Of a stretch of 64,000 nt of DNA, positions 49,930-61,740 are shown piece by piece. Every line of letters begins with the position of its first letter. The first letter of the stretch is position 1. A program made the position numbers and the translations under genes. The stretch is from positions 7,068,001 to 7,132,000 of the forward strand of contig CM073323.1 in assembly GCA_037043015.1 (NCBI GenBank), read 5' to 3'. This DNA is from Bryum argenteum (Eukaryota > Streptophyta > Bryopsida > Bryales > Bryaceae). Below the pieces are notes generated by a model, which was not told where the DNA came from, did not search any database, and saw only the letters and a program-made list of their open reading frames with translations.

Positions 49930-51469
49930 GTGGATGACGGATATCATCGATGATCATGGTGAGCGACGAATGCAAATATGTATGACGGCCGAAGATAAAG
50001 TCGCCTATTATATTTAGAACATTTTACTTTTTCTCTCATTTTAACCCTTAAATGGTCTCGTTATTTGAAGAAAAACTTAGATGTGTTAAAAAATATGGAT
50101 TTCATAACTTTTATTATGTATCGCTCCAAACATAGTAGATGAATATTATTTAATAATGAGTTAAAAAGATAAAAAATTTGAAATTTGATATACAATGTAC
50201 TTTCTATATTTAGTAATTATAAATTAATATGGGCGATGGAAAATTCATTTTATTAATTTACAAATTCCTCCAAAAATAGTAAAAAGAATGAAATTAGCAG
50301 ATATTACTTTTGTAAAAATACGTATAAATAAAATTAACAAATTCTTTTTTCAAATAAGTTTAATTTCTACAGTTGAAAAGAGCCGGAATCGGGTCGTTTC
50401 CAGTATGGTCAACCCTGTACTTACTATATTCATTTGGTACAAAATGAAAGCTTTTGCAGGTTGACGAGTTTTTCCATAGCTTTCTCAAAAGTCATTTCAT
50501 GCTCCTAAATTCCTCATACTCTATAAGATATTTACGGTTAAAGTCTGAAAACACTATTTTGAAATGTGCTCAAAACTACCAAAACTGTGGTATACGCTCG
50601 TTTTATTCTCAAAATCTGCCTAATATAAATAAGATCGCTGTAATTTCTAAAATTCACCAAAAATTGAGATTTTACTTTTTTTCAATTTTTGTTTTTTGTA
50701 CTTGGAAATAAGGTTGTAAGGCATGATTTCACCGTTTGAATATTTCTTCCAATTATTCTTCACATGCTATTTTTATTACCAAAGATGAACCTTTGAAGTT
50801 GAATTGTACCATACCTCCACCTGAAAGTTCAAGTATTTTATTAAGTTTTACAAGTCGCATGAGGATAAAAATTCCATAGGCACGTTCCTAACTCACTAAG
50901 GAACAAAAATTTGAAGAGCCTCAGTCCAAATTTACTCCTGAAATTGGTTTTTTGGGCTCACAAAAAACTTCAAACCCATTTTGCAATTAGGGAAAAAAAC
51001 TTTTTTTCAACTTTGAATGTTATGATCTAACAATTGGTGAGGAATTTGGAACTAAGTTTTGGTACACACATACATGGACAAGTTAGGTATAAAATCTTAC
51101 GGTTAAGTACTTGAGATTACGTCAAAAGTTGAAAATTTTCATCTTGCATTGAAAGAGGGTGGTTTTGAGGAGTTCTGACAGCTTTGGGGGCTTTCGACTT
51201 TAGGGGTTATTAAACCACTCTAACGTTGATACTACCAAAGAAAAAATGATAATATTATTAACTATCTCTAAATTAAAATATCTATTTCTATTCATAAGTT
51301 TAATTAAAAAAACTTCATTGTTTAATAAAACTTGGGGTATTATTTGTATTTCTTCAAGAAGAAAAACCAAGAAGAAGGTCCTTTTCTTGTATTATTTCCA
51401 TCAAATTTATTTAAACTATCTTACTCGAAACAACCCCCAAAAATTCAAAAATAGAAAATGAGCCAGAAT
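49930..51469. other. AT-rich spacer without a gene
   Basis: Very AT-rich noncoding DNA. 50980-51190 resembles the dispersed repeat of 31140-31340. 51246-51460 is strikingly A/T-rich and open (71 codons) and might be organelle-derived like the psaB fragment next to it, but I do not recognise it. Confidence 0.4.
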
Positions 51470-51655
51470 TTTTTTTACTAAAATTAATGTAGTTGTATGT
51501 AAACCTAAAGCAATGGCATGATGAACTAAAAAATCTCCAGGACCAATAGTTAAAAACAATGAATTACTATTATTATCAATAGCATCTAACCAACGTGGCA
51601 ACCATATAGTCTGACCAGCACTGAAAGTTGTACTATCTGCTGATGATAAAAGTTA
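51470..51655 (-). pseudogene. psaB: Nuclear-integrated plastid fragment of psaB
   Basis: On the minus strand this reads [18 protein letters not shown] and then [20 protein letters not shown], followed by [11 protein letters not shown]. This is the highly conserved PsaB (photosystem I P700 apoprotein A2) segment around the late-middle of the protein. Similarity stops abruptly after ILVK at about 51470 and fades above about 51655. The AT-rich codon use is plastid-like and unlike neighbouring nuclear genes. About 60 codons of a roughly 734-residue protein remain, so it is a NUPT, not a functional gene. Confidence 0.88.
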
Positions 51656-52855
51656 AGTTGAATTTTCATTAGATTTCACCTGAATCACCTCATTCATCCT
51701 CCTAAACAAAATCTAAATAAATAAATAAAAACAGACTGCGCTACATCCCTCTCATAATTAAAAACTATTTTATAGTTGTTTTAATTGTATTTATTTATTG
51801 CATTTTGCCTACACATTTTATTTATTTATCATTTTTATAAATCCAAATACAATTACTAAAATTTATTATTTGAAAATGAAATATAAAATGAAATAAAAAA
51901 TTTATATGATATATGTACATGTAAATAAAAAATTATATGTAATTCTTTATTAATTTAAAATTTTACCGAGCAAAAAAATCCAAAAACTCTATTTTTATCT
52001 CGATACAACTTTTGAAAATTGAGAATCGTCTATAAAATGGTTGATTGGGCACTTAGGGATTAAGGCAAACATGTATCAACAATAGAAGAAGACATCTTGT
52101 AAAGTTTAGAACCTTCTCAAAACGATTTTTCTTACGATTGATTCTCTCTCATATATAAAAGTCTAGGCCCCTCTAATTTCAATTGGGCACTTCTTAGTAA
52201 TTGTATAGGATTATATATTGCAAAGAGAGAGTGACTATAAAAGGTGAAAGGTCCATCTCCCATCCAAGGGCATTTCTAATGAACTGACTAAAAGAATGGC
52301 TTAACAAAGCTACGAAAGAGGTTCCTAAATATAACACCCCTTTGAATTTACACCCTTTCCCAACGACATTGCTAAATAACATTGTCAAATCTTAACCCAC
52401 TACAAAAATTCAAAAGTACATGAAGTCCAAAAATCCAAGAGTTTTGAAGGTTTTTCCAATAGGTGGCAGGTAATATCCTAAAAGTCAAATTCACTTGAAG
52501 TAATCGATGTATTTGAGTCGGAGTTGGTGGATGGAGTCCGAATCATTTATGAGGCTATGCAGAGCGAGTTTTGTTCCTTTAACAACTCCGTTGGAACTAA
52601 GTACAGAACTTGGGTTGTGCGTGTCTACTCAAAATCAAATTCTAACCAATGATTTATATACCAATGAAGTTCATATCCAGAGTAATAAGTACAATTCCGA
52701 ACATCAAACTAGTAAACTAAGTTCAAGACTTAGGAATGCTTCACACAAGGAGTCAACCATTCATGGGGCTGAAGGAGGGCAAAATCTCTCTCAACACAAC
52801 TGGTTCATTTCTTATAATTCATCAAACGGAACACTCACGTTGAATGGAACATCTA
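51656..52855. other. AT-rich spacer
   Basis: No gene seen. 51700-51990 is extremely AT-rich. The 124-codon frame at 52507-52881 has no recognisable domain and runs into the downstream tandem array. Confidence 0.45.
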
Positions 52856-53043
52856 TCAACCCCATGTATAGCATCCCCTAATACTTGAGACTCCAAGATT
52901 ATTCAACCGCATGTATAGCATTCCCTAATACTTGAAACTCCAAGATTTATTCAACCCCATGTATAGCATTCCCTAATACTTGAGACTCCAAGATTTATTC
53001 AACCCTATGTACAGGTTCCCTAATACTTGAGGCTCCAAGATTG
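52856..53043. repeat. Tandem repeat, about 48 bp x 4
   Basis: Units starting CAACCCCATGTATAGCAT and containing CTAATACTTGAGACTCCAAG begin at 52857, 52904, 52952 and 53000. Noncoding, 250 bp beyond the CCaMK stop codon. Confidence 0.95.
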
Positions 53044-53299
53044 TCTCAATGTAGTAGTAGTCCCTCCTACATTTCTCAAAAAGCTACATATGAAAGCACA
53101 AATTCAAGCACAAAATCAAAAGACAATAAAATAACAAAGATCGTTGACAAATAGCCCTCATATCACCCTTTTTGTTCCTTTCCAGGGTCATCATTTCCAA
53201 GAGCGTGAAAATAATTGTTGTTTGACCCCCACTTGGAAAGTTCATTCACAATTTGGTATTTTACAATATGGACATGGCTAATCTTTTCTTCTGAGGATT

Positions 53300-55529
53300 C
53301 TACACACACTGCATCATCCCTGGTGGTTGAAAATGCGTCGCATTTATGATGGCATCTTGTAACGAGAGTGCGTCCCGAAACTCTTGATAGCTGATGTTGC
53401 CATCGCCGTTTGTGTCAATGCGATCGAAGAGCTCCTCCATTTTCATCTGACACACATCTGTCGGCAGGTAATCTTCCGGCAACGCCTGCAACACGTTCGC
53501 AATTTCAGATGTCTAAATTGATGGAAAAGCATCCTTGAGTTTACATGAGTTTTGATCACGAACCCGAAGTACTGACACCAGTTCGTCTTGTGAAATGAAA
53601 CCTGAGTTGTCCTTGTCATACACCTGTGCACAATTTGATATTAGTCATGGAATGCGAAGGACAAGGCAAATACACTCGTGATTAGACTTTCCTGAGGTTT
53701 AGTGTTGTTGTAGGCTTGAAGGAAATGAAGAAACAGAAATACTAGTTCTATGGAATGAGATATTTGAAGATTCACGATCTACAGACCTTCATCATTACAA
53801 TGATACTTTTTGCATGTATTGCATGCATTACATGCCAAAAGTATCATTGTAGGTTCCAAAAATCTCATCTTGTCCCCAATTCACTGCAAAAGGCCTTGCT
53901 GGAAGAATGTGTTGGGTTGCGGATTCGCTTACCTTGAAGCACAATTGCAAGGCGTCGTCAAGCCGAGAGGTTCGTAAGAGGGAGAATCCACAAACAACTT
54001 CACGGAGATCTACCCAGCCATCGTGGTTGTAGTCGAACAACTCAAAGATGCGAGGCGCAAGAGGCACCAACCCATGCAAGTTGATCGCAAACAAAACTCG
54101 CTCGAATTCCTTCAGTGTCGCCGTGCGTCCATTCGAGGAGCTGCACCCATCAGCACACACTCATCACCACCGCTTATGACTAACCAGAATCTAACCAGAA
54201 AAAGAATCGGAAGACGATACGTACACACGCACGAAGGTCGCTTGCAGGGCGTCCAATTCATCCGGAGTGAGAACACGATTGCCCAGAAGCTCCTTCAAGT
54301 ACTTGGTGCGAAGCGTGAACTTGGTCCTCACGATGCTTGCATACGCCGTGGCACGAAACTTGCGTCGAGCATTGAATGTTAGAAAACGCATGAATACGTC
54401 CTCGTGCACTAACTCCCTGCTTGCTGCTGTACCTGCCACCCATGGGTGTGATAGTAGCTAGGCATCCGTCAATCCCCGCCCCGTCAGAATCACACAGAAA
54501 CAAAATCAGTCCAGAACGGTAGGATTAGGGTTTCAAGCATACCTCTCGGGCAGTAGGACGTGCGTATGGATCTACCGACAGTAATCTCCGAATCAGCTCC
54601 TTGGCTTCCACTGACACGCCCCTCCAACTCACTTCTTCCATACTGAAGGAGCCCGTCAGAATTCGTAGCTGCTTGTCCCGAGAGGTTTTTGCCCGAAACG
54701 GCGGATGCCTGCACGCGCGATTCCTAATACTCTTAAACCCTGTGCTCCCTCTTTACTGCAGTCAGTGTAGGGGTTAGGTTGTTTGGAACGAAACTTACCC
54801 GCAGAGAAGAATGTAGAGGATGACGCCGACCGACCACATGTCATTGGCAGGGAGGACGGTGGAGAGCCGGAGCTGTTCCGGGGACATGTAATCGATGGAG
54901 CCGAAGACACCCACGACAGGATTAGTAACGTCCCGGATGTAACTGAGCCCGAAGTCCATGATCTTGAGTGCGGACTCCGGGAGCGGATCGACATACAAGC
55001 AATTTTCCGGCTTGAGATCGCGATGAACAATCTCAGCCTGATGAAGCGCATACAACCCAGTCGCAATCTGGCGCACCACGCCCGCGGCGTCCCGCTCCGA
55101 GTACCGCTGCTTCTCCACAATGCGGTCGAAGAGCTCGCGGCCCTTGCAAAGCTCTAAAACCAAATGCACGGCGTCCGCGTCCTCGTACACGTCAACGAGG
55201 TGGATGACATTCGGGTGCGGGGAGACTCGCTCCACGATCCGCACCATCACCAGAATCTCGTTCTTCACCAGCGCCTCCGCCTGGGAGATTTTGTGACCCC
55301 GGCTATGGCTATGGCCGTGCCCTCCATAGCCGAACTTCCTCAGCGTCTTGATTGCCACTTGCAGGTGATCCTCCTTGCGCATACCCACCCGCACTATGCT
55401 GAACCCGCCCGTGCCAAGCACTGGCCCCACGACATAATCGTCCCCTATCAACCTCCAACTCATCTCGACCCGATTCTCCCACGATCTCTCGATCAAGCTC
55501 GCGAGCTCGTCGCCGAGAGGAGCACTCAC
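53300..55529 (-). CDS. CCaMK: Calcium- and calmodulin-dependent protein kinase (CCaMK/DMI3)
   Basis: Decoder of nuclear calcium spiking in the common symbiosis pathway, phosphorylating CYCLOPS/IPD3 in plants that host arbuscular mycorrhiza. Six exons, 55529-54799, 54708-54543, 54457-54225, 54140-53933, 53623-53564, 53485-53300, give 527 aa (family about 515-525). Kinase domain about 32-306: glycine loop LGTGGFSIV, VAIK lysine, VHRDLKPEN, MDFGLS, SIDYMSPE. The autoinhibitory/CaM-binding segment starts FNARRKFRA near 327. Three EF hands of the visinin-like domain are at 414-425 (DYNHDGWVDLRE), 450-461 (DKDNSGFISQDE) and 491-502 (DTNGDGNISYQE), all with intact Ca-binding positions. Oddities: Ser271 replaces the autophosphorylated Thr, and the CaM-binding serines differ. 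The visinin-like EF hands separate it from CDPKs. Confidence 0.94.
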
Positions 55530-56439
55530 AGCGACACGAGGTAGCCGACAAGTTCGGTTGCTAGCTATAGCTAGCTATATCAGATCGGATCCCGATATAG
55601 TTACATAAGAAATTCGGTGCTTGGACTTGTTCCGATCACCGAATCCTGGTGTGCACTATGTTTGACGCCGTGCTCGAAACTGCACTGTTTCCATTACCCG
55701 CAGTAATAGCTGCTGGTTTGAATATCCTTCGTTCGTCGACAGTCCAAGAATCTACTTTAATGCTTTTCAGCTCCTCCATTCTCTCTACTCCCTCCATTTA
55801 CATGTTCTCTTTTCGTATCTAGGGTGGCAGTAGCAACATAAACTGTAATATTTTATACCGTATTCTATATTTTGACCTCGAACTGCTTCGTTGGCTTTTT
55901 CAGTTGACTACATTATTTCATTTTCTTAGTTTCAACTCTTTTGCATGGTGAATGCCATCGGCTGAACTGCAACCAGCGGCATCACATAGGAATTGTCAAT
56001 AATGACAATACACTGCATGTACGAACAACCGTCCACTTGTAAACCATGTGTGAACATCTCGAATTACCCAACCCAGAAAAGTGACAGTTTGAATCTACTA
56101 TTTCATCAGATCCAGTCAATAACTAACTAACTCAAAGTAAAAAAATGTACATGATGTGAGGCTATCAAGATAACAAGCACATGAGTTGAGAAGGAAGATA
56201 GCACTGAGAAAGGGAGACGAGCAGTGAGAACTAATTTTTTTGTACAAGTTGAAAGTTATTATTGTAACAAATGCGTGCTCTTGAGTTTTGTCCGTAAAAA
56301 TCAATGCCAACCTAGTCTTGCACAGAACCATGAGGCAAGCCAGCCACATAGAAGAGGAATCAGTATGTGGTCACTTTGCACCATCGAGGGCCACCTAAAC
56401 TGCCAATCGAACAGTTTTTACAGTTGAGTAGTAAGTATG
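55530..56439. other. CCaMK upstream region and spacer
   Basis: Holds the CCaMK promoter and leader (a short TAGCTATA duplication at 55562-55580) and the 3' flank of the FatB gene. No gene seen. Confidence 0.5.
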
Positions 56440-58347
56440 TTATAAAGGTGAAGGAATGTTCTTTGGTCTCCATTGAGTTCGCCCTCGCACTATTTCTGCA
56501 CCATCGTTTTCCATCCGCAACAAGTGCACGAGTTGCAAAAAGCCTACTTGACTGGCGATGGAGTGCTGCTGCATCTTGGCACCTTCCGCTGCAATATGTG
56601 ACGACGACAAGCTATGGCTTCGCGCCGCCCCGTTCGATTCTGCACCACCCTCGGCGCTCGCTGACTCAGAGCTCGTCGTCGATGGCTCCAAACTCGTCAT
56701 TGACTGCACCACGTCCGACTGCCCACACTCTCTCCTGTACTCTAGACTCATGCTCGCTAACTCGTACCCGTCCAAAATCGCCGGTGGAACACTCTGAATA
56801 TCCACATCCAAAATGAAGCTGCCACTTCTAAGCCCTTTCATAACTTTTTAGGAGAAAGAGAACATCGTAATCTCTATATCAGAATGATCAGAATTGATGC
56901 ATATGATTAGTGGGATGGGCCCTCAGGAAGATTACAGCGGAGCTTACCTCCATCATCCAGCCAATGTACTTCACGTTGTTGACGTGCTGGTTCATGTCCA
57001 AGTCGCTGCGTCTTGGCTGCAGGAGGTGGAGAGATCTTGCGTCAAAATCGATGAAAGCAACGCGACGAGGTGATGGTGAGGTTGTGGAGAGGTGGGCAGG
57101 AAACTCACCGTTAATCCGGAGCGGACAAACTCGGCGTTGCCGTTCAGTCTAATAATTTTCTGCGTCAACAAGCTTTCGTCTTTGATGGCGGATCTCTCCA
57201 GAAAGTAGGGACTAATCTCGGCTCGGACTTCCTCAGGCATCTTCGAGAGCTTCCTCGTTTTTCTGTTCATCATCACCCAAGTACTGCCACACCACAACAC
57301 TATGTAAACACCACAGGCCAGTTCGTCCGTGCGGCATCACATCACAATCTGGTAGTCGAAAAAGCAGAATTACCTCGTAGCTCGCGCGAGAATTTGTCCT
57401 GTTTTATAATCTCGTACAAGCCAATCTCGCCGCATCCCGTTCTTTCCGGACGCTGCCACCCATGTGTCCATCTCCACCACATCGCCCCTGTCCGTGCAAA
57501 ATTCCCACCTACTCAGTACACGAACCTGATGGATACTCTGTCCGGCAAAGCAAAAAAGGCTCCTCTCAGAAGCCAAGGATGGATACTTTGTGCTAATAAT
57601 TCGCTCATTGATTACGTACCAAGCAGGGTATTGCTCGACGTGAACTTGCATCCGCGTGACGACCCAGATGAGATTCCTGCACGACATGGCGCGAGTGGCG
57701 CCGAAGCCATCTCCAGCAAGTCCCGACATCCAGACGTGGTTCAAAGCGGTCTCCTGCAGAACGAACAAAAAGCTTGATGAGTCGATAGGATTGATGGAGT
57801 TCAATGTGAGGCCATGGAAGGGGCGTAGGGACAGTACCTGGAAGTGGTTCATCATGGTTTCGATTGAAGCGGTTCGATCAGCGCCAATTTCATACGAGCG
57901 AATGACGAAGGTCTGGCGATACACGAGCCTGCTCTCCACAAGGCGGCCCTGGCGAAGGGCATCAACGGGAACCTCGGTTTTGCCGGGGTAAACTTCATGA
58001 TGCCGTCTCTGCTTCTCCGCTTCCAGGGCGAGGCTGGCTATGGCAGCTAGAATCGCCTTGAAGGCAGGGCTGTCTTTCTCAAGGTAAGTGTGCGGCAGCA
58101 CCGTGGAGAGCGCGTCGTTGATATCCTCCGCCCGGTTCCCAGAGAACGCTCCATTCCCTGTGGCCGCATGAGCCGCGGCACTAATGTAGCGACTGTGCGC
58201 GCCATGCACAGACAGCTTTTCGGAATTCGAGAACCAGTCGTAACCCCCTGTATGTGATGATTTCCTTGCTGCTACTTTCCCTAAATCTGTCCTCCCCGAA
58301 TAACAATAGTTCGTTCTAACTACACCTGCGCCTGCGATCATCTCCAT
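56440..58347 (-). CDS. Palmitoyl-acyl carrier protein thioesterase, FatB type
   Basis: Releases saturated (mainly C16) fatty acids from acyl-ACP in the plastid stroma for export. Six exons, 58347-57838, 57753-57620, 57487-57374, 57283-57109, 57016-56948, 56793-56440, give 451 aa with phases closing. Residues 1 to about 70 are a Ser/Arg/Ala transit region. The first hot-dog fold begins near VYRQTFVIRSYEIGADRTAS. The second contains SDLDMNQHVNNVKYIGW with the catalytic Asn320 and His322; YRREC carries Cys357. VDTWV-type and ASGKNGMRRDWLVRD motifs identify FatB rather than FatA. A Ser/Ala-rich stretch sits in the C-terminal part. A GTG six bases upstream is in frame but not a start. Confidence 0.95.
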
Positions 58348-58980
58348 GCTCACTCACATGCGCGCTCAACCCAATGTGGATGATCACTCTAAAAGATCTC
58401 AGATCAGCTCAGATCTACAGCTGCATTCGCCAAAGCGCCTACTATGGGATGCTCTGGCATTGCATGCCCACATTCCCATCAATGCGATCTCAAAGAACGC
58501 CCCATGGAGCGATCACGCCGAATCACAAATTTGAAAAGACAGAGGGCGCCCCTGCGTCTTCTTTTTCTCAACGAAAAAAGTAAACTATCACTGCTACTGC
58601 GAGTGTTAACGGCAAAGTGCGATGCGACATGGGACGAAGGCGATGGTACTCACTCATGCGGGCGTCGGTGCCAGCCCAGCTTAGGCTGCGAGGGTCCCGA
58701 GGAGGTGGCCGTAGCAGCTGGAGAAAGTTGGTTCTCGCAGTGCAGCAGCAGCAGCAGCAGCAGCAACAGCCCGGCTGTTGTTGAGAGTGCTGCGCAAGCG
58801 AGACCTCGGAAACATAGCCGACTCTTGAGAGAGTGACAGAGGAGGCAAAGGGAGGCCAGACGGGAACGAGGGCAAGCGCACTAGCTAGCCTCACGCCGTC
58901 GCGACCTGGTCGCCTCCGTCCGTCCCTTGCCCTCCTGTCAGCCGCTACCGCGCGGCCCCGACTGCCCAACTCCAATAGAA
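58348..58980 (-). promoter_or_regulatory. Probable FatB leader exon and promoter, with CAG repeat
   Basis: GC-rich DNA upstream of FatB. On the minus strand CCCGCATGA|GTGAGT near 58655 is a good donor, and an acceptor lies shortly before the ATG, suggesting a spliced 5' leader. A (CAG)n tract at 58743-58770 lies in the inferred leader exon. The 135-codon frame across it is probably not translated. Confidence 0.4.
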
Positions 58981-59611
58981 CTCCCCCTTCCCTATGGTAA
59001 ATTCCCCACCCTCTTCAGTTAGGTGCTTTTTTGGTTGCATATTTATGTTGCACTGTCCTTGCGTAGCGGTAGGTCTGCGCCCATTTCTATCTTCCAAAAA
59101 ACGAACCATAGTCCTATTTCTATCTCCCAAAATGAAAATCCCCCTACCTCTCTACCAAAATGAAAGAGTAATAACCACCCACACTAAATAACCCAACCAC
59201 TAAACATTGACTTTCGCAAACCGAACCCTTGATAAAAAAAAACAGAGGACATCAAATAACTCAACCTTCTCTTTCCTTTTCATTGCTCCAAATTTTCTTC
59301 CAAAAAAGAAACAGAATAACCACCCACACTAAATAAACAACTCAACCACTTAAAAATGACTTTGCAAACCAAATTCTCCTTTTAGCTAGTAAAAAGAGGG
59401 CATCAAATCACCCAACCTTCCTATTGACTTTGCCTTGCCACTTGAAACGAAAGGCCTCCCTTTAGCTGGTAAAAAGAGGACCTGGGCAGGTGAGACCATG
59501 TCAGAGTCAATTTTAATACCTGCAACTGCAATATAGTGGAAAATGATAATTCGGTTGCTGCACCCACCACCCTCCTCACTCATTAAAATGAAAGATACAG
59601 AAAAACATGGA
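58981..59611. other. Spacer, weakly repetitive
   Basis: Contains repeated phrases (ATAACCACCCACACTAAATAA at about 59169 and 59315; TTTAGCTGGTAAAAAGAGG with a variant at about 59383 and 59461), suggesting two diverged copies of a roughly 150-bp unit. No gene. Confidence 0.5.
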
Positions 59612-60105
59612 ACCATGGATTATATCAAATATTAAAATTAATATCAAAATTATATCAAAAACAACTACCATGGATTATATCAAATATTAAAAATTATATT
59701 AAAAACAACTACCATGGATTATATCAAATATTAAAAATTATATAAGAAACAACTACCATGGATTATATCGAATATTAAAAATTATATAAAAAACAACAAC
59801 CATGGATAATATCAAATATTATAAATATATATCAAAATTATATTAAAAACAACTACCATGGATTATATCAAATATTAAAAAATTATATCAATTTTATATC
59901 AAAAAAAACTACCATGGATTATATCAAATATTATAAATTATATCAAAAACAACTACCATGGATAATATCAAATATTATAAATCTATATCAAAATTATATT
60001 AAAAACAACTACCATGGATTATACCAAATATTAAAAAATTATATCAAAATTTATATCAAAAACAACTACCATGGATTATATCAAATATTAAAAATTACAC
60101 AATCT
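59612..60105. repeat. AT-rich satellite-like array, 44-57 bp x 10
   Basis: Ten copies of a unit starting ACCATGGATTATATCAAATA, at about 59612, 59667, 59711, 59755, 59800, 59855, 59911, 59955, 60011 and 60068. Unit length varies because of a repeated TATATCAAAA insert. An 87-codon frame in the array is an artefact. Confidence 0.95.
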
Positions 60106-60516
60106 ATTAAAAACAAGTTGGAGGGAGGGCTGGGCCAACAGCATGATCTCAAGCACAAGTGTTCCACACGCCTCTGATTTAAAGCCGGAGTTCACACATT
60201 AGATACATGCGGCTGAGTACAAGGAGTTCAAATCTGTGAGTTTGTTGCACATTTTTCATGACATGTGATAAGTCAAATGCTGCAATCACATGTATGCATG
60301 TTGCTTGTTGATTTTACAGTCCAATCACCTCGGTCCTCTTCCTTGTTTTCAGTGCGGAGAACGAAGACAGTCACTTATTGTAAAGTGCCAAAATCTGCAC
60401 TGTTGTTTGATGTTTCCATTCACCATTTTTTTGCTGTAGGATTTTTTATATTCCATGTCTTGTGCGTCAGTTTCGTGTGTGTGTCAGTGCTTCATTGAGT
60501 GAAGGCGGATTCATTG

Positions 60517-60987
60517 GGTTTGGACTTTGGCCTTGGTATTTGGAAGCTTCACTCTAAGGTAAAGGGACCCATTCCCGACCGGGGACCCATAACCGATCAA
60601 GCCCAATTCCTAGATTTTGAAAGAACAGATGTACCTCATTTGTATATTTGAGCATGTGATCGACTTTAGGTTCCAAGCAAATTTTCACTTTAAATAATTA
60701 TAACTATTTGAATAATGCAAATAAAATCACGAAACTTTTTGCATTCAACTAGAACCTTATGTTTGCACACATGAAAAATTCTAAAAAAAATATACACCTT
60801 AATATCATATGCTAAAATCCTTAAGTGATCGGTTATAGGTGTCTCTACCTTATGTCCGTCCAAGTGGAGAGGTTGTGGGATTGAGAGTCCAGAGAAATTT
60901 ACTGATAATAGTCAATAAAATATTGTAATTGGAGGCTTTGGCCGGGCATAGTGTGAAGCTTCCAAAGGCCAAGCCCAAAGTTCAAAC
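60517..60987. mobile_element. Foldback element with long imperfect inverted arms
   Basis: The outer arms (about 60519-60560 and 60940-60987) share TTTGGAAGCTTCAC in inverse orientation. The inner arms (about 60580-60603 and 60826-60850) share ATAACCGATCA/TGATCGGTTAT. The nested symmetry indicates one foldback element of about 470 bp. Noncoding. Confidence 0.6.
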
Positions 60988-61053
60988 TCATACCACTTTA
61001 TTCTTTGTCTAAGGCATCTTTTTGATCTAATGGTCAAGATCTTGTCAGTTTTT

Positions 61054-61054
<1 letters not shown>

Positions 61055-61091
<37 letters not shown>
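61055..61091. repeat. Homopolymer T run, 37 nt
   Basis: Thirty-seven consecutive T. It could be the poly(A) end of a minus-strand retroelement insertion, or a microsatellite prone to sequencing error. Confidence 0.9.
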
Positions 61092-61095
<4 letters not shown>

Positions 61096-61740
61096 AATAA
61101 AATGTGATGGCCCCTCGATCATAGTTTGGATCTTGCAAAATGCACGACCCAAGAAACGTCAAGAGGTTGTCGCCTTGGTCAAAAAGTGCTGCCATATAGG
61201 TGATTTAGAAAGAGACAATCACTGAACTTTGGCTTTTGGTGTAAAGACTCGAGAGGTCAAAACTATGGTTTCTTGCAATTTGATTGGTTGAAATCAACGG
61301 CCTCTTGACATTCGGCCATAGTGTAAAGCGGCCCTAAGTATTACTTGTACAAAAGTGTAAGTAGATGACGCAAGATTACACAAGTGAGTAGAAGCAACTT
61401 GTTTAATACACGAGTGGCTTGTACTCAAAAAGCGGCAGTCGCAAATGTGGATTAGGTTTGTGGATGAGAATTGTGGACGATCAACGAATGAGGATGAGTC
61501 GATGCCTACCAAGTGGTTAGAAATACGCGCGGCTAAGAGATCACCGTAAAGATCTCCATCTATGGCCAATGACATTCCGTCCACGAGAACCTCGTTGATG
61601 AGTTGCATGTACTAGAGCCGATGTAGTTTATTTTTACACCCAAAATGTTGTGGCCTTGCACCGTCATGCGCTTTGCTCCTTTAGCATTGTTATTTGTTGC
61701 AACTCCATGTAACACCAATTAACAACTCTTGTGTGGTGCA

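Noticed and set aside
52507-52881. 124-codon plus-strand frame
   Set aside because: No recognisable domain and it ends in the 48-bp tandem array.
58568-58975. 135-codon minus-strand frame with a poly-Cys run upstream of FatB
   Set aside because: The Cys run is the CAG tract in another frame; the region fits a noncoding leader exon.
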